In this document: in pieces, positions 54,676-64,000 of the stretch
Position numbering within the stretch: the stretch's first letter is position 1
How the letters are laid out: each line of letters begins with the position of its first letter
Origin: Geosiphon pyriformis
Lineage: Eukaryota; Glomeromycota; Glomeromycetes; Archaeosporales; Geosiphonaceae
Length of the DNA: 64,000 bases
Assembly (NCBI GenBank): GCA_016748015.1
Contig: JAAOMT010000054.1
Coordinates: 105,251-169,250, forward strand
Direction of reading: 5' to 3'
Notes under the pieces: generated by a model
Databases searched by the model: none
What the model was told of the DNA's origin: nothing
What the model saw: the letters and a program-made list of their open reading frames with translations, nothing else
Translations under genes and position numbers: made by a program

Positions 54676-56640
54676 GGCAGAATCAGAAAACATAGGAGCA
54701 AACCATTTAGGATTCGCAAAATCTCTATTTCAACACTATTGTTAACACTTAAGATTAAATCACAATCATATATCCACTGAATCAGCCTTTAATTTCTATG
54801 TCAACAAAAAAATTTCTTCTTTGTTAAGAATACCAGTGAATACTGAATCAGCCAGGGAAACTTTCTACAGAGAATTAATTCAAAATACCAACCTGCCAAC
54901 AAATCACAATTTTGCCTTCATTATTACTGAGATCAACAAAAAAATTGAACATTACACCCAACAAAGATATCCAATTACTTATGCCAGTAAAGGCAAAGGA
55001 AAATTACAAACACCAGTGGTAACACCCAAAAAGATACAACCACCTACTTGGAAGAAAACAAGAGTTGAATCACCAACTGCTCCATCCTATCACTACACAC
55101 TGGGAAGTGCCATCAATATAACATTAGCAAGTACATTCACATCAAATACAATATCAACATTCAGACAATTTTCATTCCAAAGTAAACAAAAAAAAACAGA
55201 TCTACTAGGACTATATGGCAAATATTTTGAAAAATTTAAGTCGTGATCACCAACACCATCAGGAATTCGATCACTGCCACCTCAACTGGACTTTGGAACC
55301 ATTACCCTGTGGGAACTATCTGAAGAAGAATCAGAAGATCAAGAATTTACTTACCAAAACCCGATCCTTGAAAACCCAGAATTTGGAACTGCAAACATTC
55401 AAACTCAGCAAGAAAATCCAGAAATTGAAACTCCAAATATTTAAGCACTGCAAAATCAAAATCTTGAAGTAATTAATTAACACTTACCTCCAGTTATCAT
55501 CATCAATCAACCACCAATTAAACCAATTGGTCAGCCCATCCAAATACTGAACCAACAAACTCAACAACCACCTCCAGTATCACCTCAGCAACAACAACAA
55601 ATGGCATATGCACCAATCATGAAGCTCAACAAATTCACTAGCAAAGAGGATGACACACAAGTTTGGCTAAATGATGTAGAAAAAGCCATTACAACCAATG
55701 GATGGAATGACACCAGAGCCATGCAAGCCATACTTTATTTTCTCAAGGATACAGCAGATTCATGGTATCAAAGCCTGATTGACAAACCCCAAGATTTCAA
55801 TACTTTCAAATTAGAATTTTTGAGATACTTTAGCAATAACAACAGCATTAACAGATTAGCCAACACTTACACTACAATTAAACAAGGAGAAACTGAAGCA
55901 GTTACCACATATCTGAAACATTTCCATAGAAATCTGCAACAAATTCAAGCAATTGATGCTAATTATTTTATAGTGCCACAAATTCTCAATCAATTCATCT
56001 GTGGTCTGTGCAGTAGTATTCTGCAACATGTATGTTCATTGCATCCAGCCACTCTCCAGGACACAGTCACACATGCCAAAGATTTTGAATCTGCCAAATT
56101 AGAAGCCAATCATGCCCATGCCATGAACCTAGTAATGAATAGATCATCTGAATTAGATTCTAAATTGAAACAATTTAGTGATTCAATTAATCAGAAGTTA
56201 GAGAGATACTTAGCTGACAATTGCGCAATTTATCAACCACCACAATGATGCAATAATCCAGAAAATACAAATCATTTCCAAAATCAGTCATGTCTATCAT
56301 CATTATCAGCAGCACCTAATCAGTTGTGGCAGCTAGAAATGCGTGTTTGCCACAACTGTGGTAAACAAGGACACATAAAAGCAGACTGCAGATTTTATAA
56401 CAACAATTCACAATCGGAAAATCAATATCGAAACCTCGATTGCAGATTTCAAACTCCGAATTGTTACCCAAATTAAGATCAAACTACTTACTTGCCAACA
56501 ATGCAGCCACCAATTTATTAACCACCAGTATATTAACCTCAAATTTATCAACTGCACTCACCAATAATCTATCAGCCACAACCCCAAATAATTTATCAAC
56601 CCCAATCAATTCAGACACTGCCCCAAAATTCAGTTAACAT
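54676..56640 (+). pseudogene. Gypsy B2 gag
   Basis: Same frame as pol. No ATG precedes the conserved AESENIGANHLGF block; the codon before Ala is GTG as in B1. Open 54821-55246 (RYPITYASKGKGKLQTPV, KKTRVESPTAPSYHYTL). Gln/Pro-rich spacer. Capsid part open 55601-56248: MAYAPIMKLNKFTSKEDD, WLNDVEKAITTNGWND, YFLKDTADSWYQSL, ANTYTTIKQGETEAVTTYL, PQILNQFICGLCSSIL. Zinc knuckle CHNCGKQGHIKADC at 56348-56389. A Tyr/Gln/Pro repeat tail (IIYQPQ units) runs to 56640. Confidence 0.86.
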
Positions 56641-57540
56641 GACATTAGACCACTCCAGACCTAGAATCACACAAAACTGGAGATCGGCAATGGTTGTTTA
56701 CCAACTGATCCCCAGTTCTTCCAATTCATCATCAGGATTGCGTTCTTGGAATTTGAGTACTGGTACCACCCAAAACCCAAATTCCCAGAACTATTTAAGT
56801 CTTCTGGTTACCTCAGAAGACACTACCAACACCAATTTGGGATCCAACCAACAATTAACACTTACCAGCAATATTCCACCAGCCACCGTTATAGAAGACA
56901 AGTCACTCGCAGCCATATTCCCATTTGAAATTGAGGAACCATCAAGAGTTCCTTTGTTCAGCAGAGCTGCTATTAAGGAAAAACCCATCATGGTGATGTA
57001 CACCAATGCCAAAATTGATGGCCATTCTATCAAGCTTATTCTTGATAGTGGGTCAGCAGACAGCATTATCACATGACAACTTATAGACCAATTAGGTCAC
57101 CAAGTTGATCATGCTGCCAGCACCAGAATCATAACAGCTAATGGAGCAACCAAAACTCCTATTGGCAAGATTGACAATCTACTCATTGAAATCAATGGCA
57201 TCACTGTACCAATCAAGATATTAATAATGGAAGCAACCCAGTACCAAGCTCTTGTTGGCAATGACTGGTTGTCCAAAATCAATGCAATGCTCAACTGGAA
57301 CACACAGAAACTCCAACTTAGTCAAAACAGCCAATACACGTGAGTACCAGCCATGTGTGGCCATTTCAAACCTAACAATGTTATGTCATCAATGCCGCTC
57401 ATTGATTTAGAGAAGAAAAAACCAAAGCCTACTTGGGAGGCATACCAAGTATCATGGGCCAACACTGACCACAATGAACTACCACCAATACTCTCATGGA
57501 ATGACAACCCTAAGAGAAAGCAAAAAGAGGAACTGATCTA
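56641..57540 (+). pseudogene. Gypsy B2 aspartic protease and charged spacer
   Basis: Frame-continuous with gag (no separate start). NIPPATVIEDKSLAAIFPFE, then IMVMYTNAKIDGHSIKLILDSG with DSG at about 57043-57051, ADSIIT, TGA at an Arg position (57074-57076), then ITANGATKTPIGKIDNL, ILIMEATQYQALVGNDWL, NWNTQKLQLSQ. The spacer YQVSWANTDHNELPPIL follows, ending in TAG 57538-57540 at a Glu/Gln-like position; the frame continues beyond. Confidence 0.84.
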
Positions 57541-58570
57541 GGAGACAGACAATTTGACCTGGACTGACAACGAACAGAAAGAACCATCAAGTTGGGAGTG
57601 GAAAGAAGAAAAGAGAAAAGGGAAAGAGAGGGAGGAAGAAAACACTCAAGCCAACAATACTTATATCCCATACACCTATGGTCAACAACAATCATCAACC
57701 TATCGCTGACCCAAACTAATATGCATTGATTGTGGCAAAAAATTGTCATCAATAAGCGCATGCTGTGGCAACAACAAAGAATATCAGATGGCAACCAAGT
57801 TTTATTGCTGCGCATGCCACATTGAATGTTTTGGAAGACCAAAACAAGTGGGAAAATGGGATAATACACCATGTCTAGCCTGTGGAGAAACTCTCCTCGA
57901 CAAAGGAATGTGGAACAACATTCCAGAGAGAGGAGGAATGTGTGACATTTTCTGCCAATACACAATCCTCATCAGTGACTGGGTTAAGAAAAAAACACCA
58001 ATAGAAGCCGCCTAGAGAAGAGCTGTACAGCAACTGGACAGTTGTCCACATGATGATGACAAAATTTGGAGAATGGCAATCACCAAAATAGAAGGAGCAA
58101 CACCCAAAAAGATCAGAGAAATCAAAAACAACCCACCAGAATCCATTGAACTTGACTAAAATGCAGAGCCAGTCATAAATTTCCTGGAACCAGAAGAGTT
58201 CTATGAGCACTACCAAAACTTGGCACTCACTAGAGAGAAGCAAAAACAATGGCTAGCATAGTTGAATACAAGACTGTGTCACCATTGTTTAATTCCCAGT
58301 AATTTTGAATATTGTAACAATTGTGACCTTATTTACAATCTACCACCACACATGATCTACACAATCTCCGAAGAGGAAGAACCAATCAGCAGCTGCACAT
58401 TAGAGTTGGAATCACCATTCAATCCCAATTCAAACTCCAACAATGACAATGACAATGAGAATAATGGTTCCAGCTCCGTTCAAAATGGCAATGACTCCAA
58501 CTTAGATTCAAACTCCAATTCAAACTGTGAACAATATATCATACTCTCTGACCTCTCCAAAGAACAAGAG
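57541..58570 (+). pseudogene. Gypsy B2 Cys-rich module and acidic linker
   Basis: First part (57715-58010): CIDCGKKLS, ACCGNNKEYQM, FYCCACHIECFGRPKQ, TPCLACGETLLDKGMW, GGMCDIFCQYTILISDWVKK. Then a helical stretch (DSCPHDDDKIWRMAITKIEG, FYEHYQNLALTREKQKQW), a second ribbon CHHCLIPSNFEYCNNCD (58277-58327), a PPHMIYTISEEEEP strand, and an Asn/Ser/Asp-rich linker. Stops at Trp/Lys positions near 58013, 58157 and 58259. It shares Cys order with family C. No named family that I can recall fits; function unknown, metal binding inferred. Confidence 0.7.
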
Positions 58571-59440
58571 CTCAAATGGTTTAGTCATAATGGTAAAGAT
58601 ATCATACCAGAACGCGTGCATAATACAGATATAGGGTTTGATCTAAGATATTTAAAAAAAGATGCTATCAAATTGGAACCAAACACACGAGTATGCATTG
58701 ATTTGAAAATAGCTCTAGAGATTCCAGCAACAACCATGGTTCTTTTAGCATTTAGAAGTAGTTTAGCAAAAAAGGAGATTAATATTAGAAGGAGAATAGT
58801 AGATACAAGATATACAGGAAATATCAGCATCATACTACAAAATGATTCAGAAAAGGCTTATACAATTGAGCCAAATAAAAAGATAGCACAGACCATATTC
58901 CTGCCATTAGTCAAAATAGCCAGCTTAGTGAAAGTGAGAACAAAGAAAGAATTGGAAATAACAGCAAGAGAGATACAGGGATTTGGGTCAATGGGTAGAA
59001 TAGAGGTATCAGTTAATATGGTGGAGAAAGAAATTGTTGGCCAAGGAGAAATTATCTCAACCAGTCAAGCTATTTCCATTCCACCATATAGCCAGTACAT
59101 GTTAGCAATAGAAAGGAAGGAAAAGGAACAAGAACAGATTTTTGAAGCTGAAGCAAATCTTTGTGAATCAGGAGAGATTGGGCTGATCAATCTCAACATA
59201 CCAGCCAAAAGCTATAGCCGCATAAAAATTCCCATCTACAACAACACTGACAATGTTATCAACATATCAGAAGAAACCACCATTGGATATTTAACCACAG
59301 AAATAGAAAACCAACCACCAAACTCCATTTCAAACTTTCCACAACTTTGTAGATATGTCAACATCACATCACAAACAATCTATGGATGAGACAAATGTTA
59401 TTTGTTCCAACCAGAACAATTAGAACAAATGAACATGGGA
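58571..59440 (+). pseudogene. Gypsy B2 dUTPase domain and pre-RT domain
   Basis: Open throughout 58262-59389. Trimeric dUTPase motifs: I TDIGFDLRYLKKDAIKLEP (about 58622-58680), II LLAFRSSLAKK (58740-58772), III RIVDTRYTGNISIILQN (58794-58845), IV NKKIAQTIFLPL (58870-58908), V IQGFGSMGR (58972-59000). Substrate residues Asp (I), Arg-Ser (II), Asp and Tyr (III), Gln (IV) and Phe-Gly-Ser (V) are kept. The tail ISIPPYSQYMLAIERK to FPQLCRYVNITSQTIYG links to RT. This is the best dUTPase copy; it is intact as a domain even though the polyprotein is broken around it. Confidence 0.86.
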
Positions 59441-60165
59441 AACTTAGATCTACTCCAATGTATGCAGCTCAAGATATTGCTCAACAATTTCAATGACATC
59501 TTTGCCAGCGAAAATAAGTTTGGCCAAACTGACATTATCTAGCATTAGATCAAGACTGGAGATGCAATGCCAATCAAACAAAGAGCATACAGAGTGCTGC
59601 CAGCCAGCCATGAGATCATTCATCAAGAGATAAACTGAATACTTGACAATGGGCTAATTCAATTATCAATGAGCCCATGGTCATTACCAGTGGTACTTGT
59701 CTGTAAAAAGAATAGGAAAATCCAATTTTGTGTGGACTATAGGAAACTCAACAGTGTAACTTATGGAGACAGCTATCCAACTCCATGAATACAGAAATTA
59801 TTCAATGCTTTCAGCGGAAACAAATGGTTCTCAACATTAGACTTAAATAGTGGTTATTGGCAAGTAGCTATGAATCCAGCTGACAAAGAGAAGACAGCAT
59901 TCACCACTAGAGAAGGGAATTTCGAATTTGAAGTGATGCCATTTGGCTTAACCAATGCTCCAGCCACTTTCCAATGGCTAATGGAAATTGTTTATACTGG
60001 CTTATTGTGGAAATCAGTAGTTGTATACTTGGACAACACCAATGTATTCTCAAAAATGTTTGATGATCATCTTCATCATCTTCAACAAATGTTTGAAAGA
60101 CTAAGAAGAGCAGGACTAAAGTTAAATGCAACAAAGTGCTTTTTTGGCAAGACAAAACTAAAATT
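59441..60165 (+). pseudogene. Gypsy B2 reverse transcriptase
   Basis: FNDIFASENKFGQTDII, then stops at a Gln and a Trp position, WSLPVVLVCKKNRKIQFCVDY, RKLNSVTYGDSYPTP, FSTLDLNSGYWQVAMNP, open 59870-60619: FEVMPFGLTNAPATFQWLME and VVVYLDNTNVFSKMF. The catalytic box is YLDN at 60026-60037 as in B1. AGLKLNATKCFFGKTKLKFLE completes the thumb start. In frame with dUTPase. Confidence 0.88.
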
Positions 60166-60840
60166 CTTGGAACACATAGTCAGCAAAGATAGCATCAAAA
60201 TAGATCCAGAGAAAATAAAGATAGTAAAAAACTTTTCAGTGCTGACCAATATGACAGAACTGAAATCATTCTTGGGATTTGCCAGCTACTATCGACGTTT
60301 TATCAAGAACTTCTCTAAAATAGCACAGTCACTTAACCAACTGCAAAACAAAAATACAAAATATGAATGGACAGAAAGTCAACAAGAAGCTTTTGATATT
60401 CTGAAAAGAAAGCTTATCCAAGCTCCAGTACTGATCTATTCAGATCACAACCAACTATTTATCATTACCACCAATGCATCCAACCAAGCATTGAGAGCAG
60501 TACTATCTCAGAGAAGACCAGACAGCAGAAAACATCCAGTAATATATGTCAGTAGAGGTTTAACACCAGCCGAAAAGAACTATAGAACACCAGAACAAGA
60601 ACACTTATCAATATACTGAGCAGTCATAAAATAGAAAAAATACTTGAACCAGAAATTTGAAATATACACAGATCACAAATGATTAAAATTACTTTAAAAA
60701 CAAGAATTTGAAGATAGAAGACAGTCAAGATGGAAAATGGCACTTGCATCATATAATTATACTATACATTATAAAAAGGGAAAAGACAATGGAAATGCTG
60801 ACAGTTTGTCATGAATGAGACAAATCTAAAAACATTTTCA
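60166..60840 (+). pseudogene. Gypsy B2 connection and RNase H
   Basis: FLGFASYYRRFIKNFSKIAQ, then RNase H FIITTNASNQALRAVLSQ with Asn for the first catalytic Asp (AAC-type change; codon AAT at 60473-60475), RTPEQEHLSIY with the Glu kept, and EIYTDHK with the Asp kept. Stops at Trp (60618-60620) and Trp/Leu positions. Ends NADSLSxMRQI. Confidence 0.86.
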
Positions 60841-62275
60841 ACCCAAAAATATAACAAAACCAGAACAATACCAACGAAAAATATAACAAAAGATGAACAT
60901 ACAAAAATATCAACAACTGTTACATTATATAAACACTCAACAGTTCAAGGAGAATTTATCTCAAACAAAATGAAAGAGTATCAAACAACAATCAAAATAT
61001 TTTATCACTCATCAAAATATACTTTATTAGAAAAATAGAAGAGATCTAAAGCAACCAACCAGAGTAATTACAGAGCCAGAAAAAGAGACAATATTATTCA
61101 ACATGTACTCAAATCCAACAGCAGGACACTTTCACAAAGAAGCAATCATGGAAAAAACCAAAAAAAGATACTATTGGCCATTAATATATCCAGATATTAT
61201 CCAATATGTTCAAAATTGTGATGCTTGTCAGTGAAGAGGAGATATAAAACCCAGTAAACCATTAAAACCAATCAAAGTGGGACAACCATTTAACTGTATT
61301 GGAATTGATCTAGTCGGACCATTAACAATCACCAGAGGAGGAAACAGGTACATAGCAGTAGCCATGGACTATCTCACTAAATGACCAGAGGTGAAAGCAA
61401 TTCAAAGAGCAGATGCAAAATCCATTGCCGAATTTGTTTATCAAGATTTAATTTGTCGACACGGATGTCCAAAGGAATTATTATCAGACCAAGAAACTCA
61501 TTTTGTGAACAGAACATTAACAGAATTGAGCCAAAGATTCGGAATTAAGAGACCATTATTATCACCATACCATCCACAAACCAATGGATTAGTCGAAAAA
61601 TTCAACAGAACATTGTGTGAAGCAATAGCTAAGCTCAGTTAAGAAAACCAGAACAATTAGAACATGTTGATACCAGCAGTACTATTTGCTTATCGAACAA
61701 TGAAACAAGACACTACACAAGCAACACTATTTGAATTAGTATATGGTAGAACAGCAACATTACCAGTAGAAATAAAGGTCAACACATATCCAACTGAACC
61801 AATAACAGAAGAAAATTTCCAAGAAACATTGTTAAGAAAAACATATGACTTAATAGAAACATTGGAAAACAAACGAAGAAGAGCAGCTGATAACATACAA
61901 AAGTCACAAGAGAAACAGAAAGAAAGACATAATAATCAACTACTAAACAAACCAGTTGAATTCAAGATTGGAGACAAAGTACTCTTACATCATACCAAAG
62001 CAGAAAAACAATGGAGTGGAAAATTTGACCCCAAATAGGATGGACCATTTCACATAGAAAAAATTCTAGAAAATAGAGCTTACAAATTAAGACTGGACAA
62101 CAAAATCTTAACCAAAGCAGTACATGAAAATCGACTGAAACCATATCACAACACCATACTACCATCTACCAGTAATATTCCACAATTAGAAGTACAGAGA
62201 ATAGTAGTCCAACCAGATTAGATTCCACATAATCTGGAACCAATCATTATTATTAACAACAACACATCAAATTGA
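60841..62275 (+). pseudogene. Gypsy B2 integrase
   Basis: HHCC zinc region (MYSNPTAGHFHKEA to CDACQ, 61101-61230; TGA at an Arg position follows). Core: GIDLVGPLTITRGGNRY (Asp kept), LLSDQETHFVNRTL (Asp kept), GLVEKFNRTLCEA (Glu kept), so the DDE triad is complete. C-terminus open 61664-62038: ELVYGRTATLPVEIKV, FKIGDKVLLHHTKAEKQW, then DGPFHIEKILENRAYKL, NIPQLEVQ, NLEPIIIINN, TGA 62273-62275. The only breaks are stops at Trp, Arg and Gln positions. Confidence 0.88.
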
Positions 62276-62299
62276 TCCATCAAAAAAATATATAAAAAC

Positions 62300-62959
62300 A
62301 TAGTAGATACAACAGAAAATATCAGAAAAATGGAAATTACAAACAACATTCACTCACTAGCACAACAACTCTTTCAATTGATCTAATACCAGAAAATGGA
62401 AATTACAATCAATCAACAAACCATTCGATATTAAGATATTAGAAAGACATTGCAACCCAGAACACAGAAGAAAACTGAAAATACTGTGGACAAAATCATT
62501 GCAAAAGTAAAATTAGCAATAAGAGAGTCGACAAAAGAATTACTATATCAAGAGTTGACTAAAGAAACTTGGAATTGGTAAATACAACAATTTCCACAAA
62601 ACTATTGTTATTTTTACTTAGAACAACATGTAAATATCCAGAATCTATATATGGATAAAACAAAGCAATTATTTGACAAAAGAATATTACAACAATTAGA
62701 ACATTTTGTGGGAAAAAACAACTTATCCACACAGGCCCGAGCTATATACTGAATACACACAGTATTTCAGAATAGACCAGAAATATTACTCAACAAAGCA
62801 ATGGATATGGTTACCAGTAATCAATTGAGAAAGATTACCAATGCTCAATTTGAAAAATTACAGACCCAAATAACACAAGTAATTCTCAAAAACAAAATCC
62901 AGAAAATACTTCAAAAAAAGGAATTAAACAAGTTAGATTTCGACAGAGCTCAATATTAA
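62300..62959 (+). pseudogene. ORF3 of Gypsy B2, 219 codons, unknown function
   Basis: The start is ATA (62300-62302) where B1 has ATG. Same frame to TAA 62957-62959. Blocks: ITNNIHSLAQQLFQLI, MEITINQQTIRY, KKTENTVDKIIAKVKLAI, LTKETWNW, QNYCYFYLEQHVNIQNLYMD, LQQLEHFVGKNNLSTQARAIY, FQNRPEILLNKAMDMVTSNQ, KITNAQFEKLQTQITQVIL, KELNKLDFDRAQY. Stops at Gln and Trp positions. The end abuts the polypurine tract. It is helical and basic, without cysteine clusters, signal peptide or membrane segment. Confidence 0.68.
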
Positions 62960-62970
62960 AAGGAAGGAAT
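62958..62970 (+). promoter_or_regulatory. polypurine tract, Gypsy B2
   Basis: AAAAGGAAGGAAT immediately before the 3' LTR; B1 has AAAAAGAAGAGAAT at the same place. This is the expected primer for plus-strand DNA synthesis. Confidence 0.6.
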
Positions 62971-62972
62971 AA

Positions 62973-63808
62973 TATTACTCATAGAAATATAGGAAATATA
63001 TTAACATGATTATTAGCCAATCAGAAGTAGGCATAGTAAATGTGGAATTTTAGGATTTCCCAACAAGGAATTGCAGGATTCCAGAATTCCAGGATTCTTC
63101 TCAAAGGAATTGCAGGATTCCAGGAATTTCAGGATTCCTGTTGTAAAGAATCAAGGAATTGAGGAATCTCAATTATGTATATATAGCAGCAGGATTAAAA
63201 GCTGAAAAGACAGACCTCTTAGTTTAAATTTAATCTAAGCAATGCTTCAAATCACAAGCATCTAATAAATAACTATTTGTTATCTCAAACCCATTTCCAT
63301 TATCAACACTTCATGTTGATAGTAATTGATACTTAACCACACTGGAACAATAGCTCTTGATCATAGCTATTGACAGAATACTAACTTGCAAATTGTCTTG
63401 GCTTATTTCTTTTCTTTTCTTTATTTTCTTGCTTTGATTTTATTGTTGTTTACTAACTCTATTGAAGATTAACGCGTGAGGCACTGACGTTAGAATAAAC
63501 GTGACTGGTAAAAGACCCAGAAATAAGGGTAGAATACTCGATTAAGGATAGCTTACCAGGAGGAATACCAGCCATCAAGCTGAGAAAGAAATTGATGAAA
63601 CTGCAGTTTCGGAAAGCTACAGATAAAACTATTATCATTGAATCTCTGTCCATTATACAAAAAACTCAACCAAACTCTTCAGATACAAACTCTTCAGATA
63701 CAAAACCTTTAGATACCAAACCTTCAGATTATTGACAACGAGAATAGCTTTGAGCACCAAGTTATGGGTTTGTATTTAATTCAACACCAGAAATTGTCAT
63801 CTGTAACA
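62973..63808 (+). repeat. Gypsy B2 3' LTR (836 bp)
   Basis: Starts TATTACTC (TG mutated to TA), ends TCTGTAACA. It has two GAATTCC-rich units where the 5' LTR has three, which explains most of the length difference. Same TATATATAG box and hairpin (63299-63323, one stem mismatch). Confidence 0.9.
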
Positions 63809-63812
63809 GTAC

Positions 63813-64000
63813 CTACTGATGCCAAAGAGTGCCATTTTTGTTACCAAGTAGGGCATTTGGTTTCCAAATGTCCAACTCTACAAAGAAAAAAAGAGAGGGA
63901 TATCAAGAAAGTTACTAACAATATTAGATTGGCAAAACTGTATGTTAAAAGAAATGTTCTAAAGGAAAATGTCAAGGCTTTTGGTGGAAAATCATATGCT
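63813..64000 (+). pseudogene. family Y ORF1 protein (copy h), continuation, runs off the window
   Basis: Reading PTDAKECHFCYQVGHLVSKC gives the CxxCx4Hx4C knuckle (63829-63870), then TLQRKKERDIKKVTNN, RLAKLYVKRNVLKENVK and FGGKSYA at the edge. No stop is seen here, so this stretch is better preserved than copy g. The site near 63925 is the uninterrupted counterpart of the Gypsy A2 insertion. Confidence 0.82.

Larger units (their letters stand above)
53735..63808 (+). mobile_element. Ty3/Gypsy retrotransposon B2, complete, best preserved family B copy
   Basis: 10.07 kb, LTRs 53735-54611 and 62973-63808. The flanks ATGC (53731-53734) and GTAC (63809-63812) each differ by one G-to-A change from GTGC, the base run expected from the unbroken Y reading (compare 19648-19656, taagtgtctact). 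All of gag-pol from about 54676 to TGA 62273-62275 lies in one frame, interrupted by nonsense codons and not by frameshifts. Order: gag, protease, Cys-rich module, dUTPase, RT, RNase H, integrase, then ORF3. Confidence 0.92.

Overview
This 64 kb window is a nest of decayed retrotransposons. I found no convincing host gene, tRNA, rRNA or CRISPR array. The DNA is very A+T-rich, CpG looks rare, and the coding remains are eukaryotic retroelements: Ty3/Gypsy gag-pol with LTRs, and LINE-like ORF1 proteins with poly(A) ends and long target-site duplications (TSDs). From memory of similar repeat proteins (a TRAKSK-type ORF1, and an RRM+CCHC ORF1) I think the host is an arbuscular mycorrhizal fungus (Glomeromycotina, Rhizophagus-like). 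That is recall, not a search result.

Family names used below are mine. Gypsy A: LTR about 650-735 bp, gag and pol in different frames joined by a -1 slippery site, then a third ORF (ORF3) running into the 3' LTR. Gypsy B: LTR about 840-880 bp, gag-protease-Cys-rich module-dUTPase-RT-RNase H-integrase in one frame, then ORF3. Gypsy C: LTR about 970 bp, domain order as in B. Family X: a 2.4 kb poly(A) retroposon with one ORF of about 750 codons (RRM-like region, CCHC knuckle, helical region, acidic tail). Family Y: a related ORF1 with RRM-like segments, CCHC knuckle and coiled coil.

Layout. 1-2592: a 23-bp tandem repeat, an orphan ORF, an X fragment with a large GTA microsatellite, and a minus-strand C-type RT remnant. 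2593-5985: minus-strand C LTR split by a full-length X copy (3412-5819). 6291-16364: plus-strand X copy split by Gypsy A1 (8280-15920). 16365-17936: truncated minus X copy. 18075-27891: Y copy split by Gypsy A2 (19766-27527). 27892-41818: a minus-strand Gypsy A3 relic broken by an X copy (28053-30285) and by Gypsy B1 (30301-40416). 41819-52640: Gypsy C, lacking a 3' LTR here, split by a full-length X copy (45157-47602). 52650-64000: Y copy split by Gypsy B2 (53735-63808).

Insertion order can be read from paralogous empty sites inside the window. Gypsy insertions with two ends give 4-bp TSDs; X insertions give TSDs of about 10-12 bp. Almost every coding region carries stops at Gln, Trp or Arg codons and G-to-A or C-to-T changes, including D-to-N changes at polymerase, RNase H and integrase catalytic positions. 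The points most worth following are ORF3 shared by the Gypsy families, the retrotransposon dUTPase with its Cys-rich neighbour, the U UUA AAC frameshift site in family A, and X as an ORF1-only retroposon that moves as a unit.
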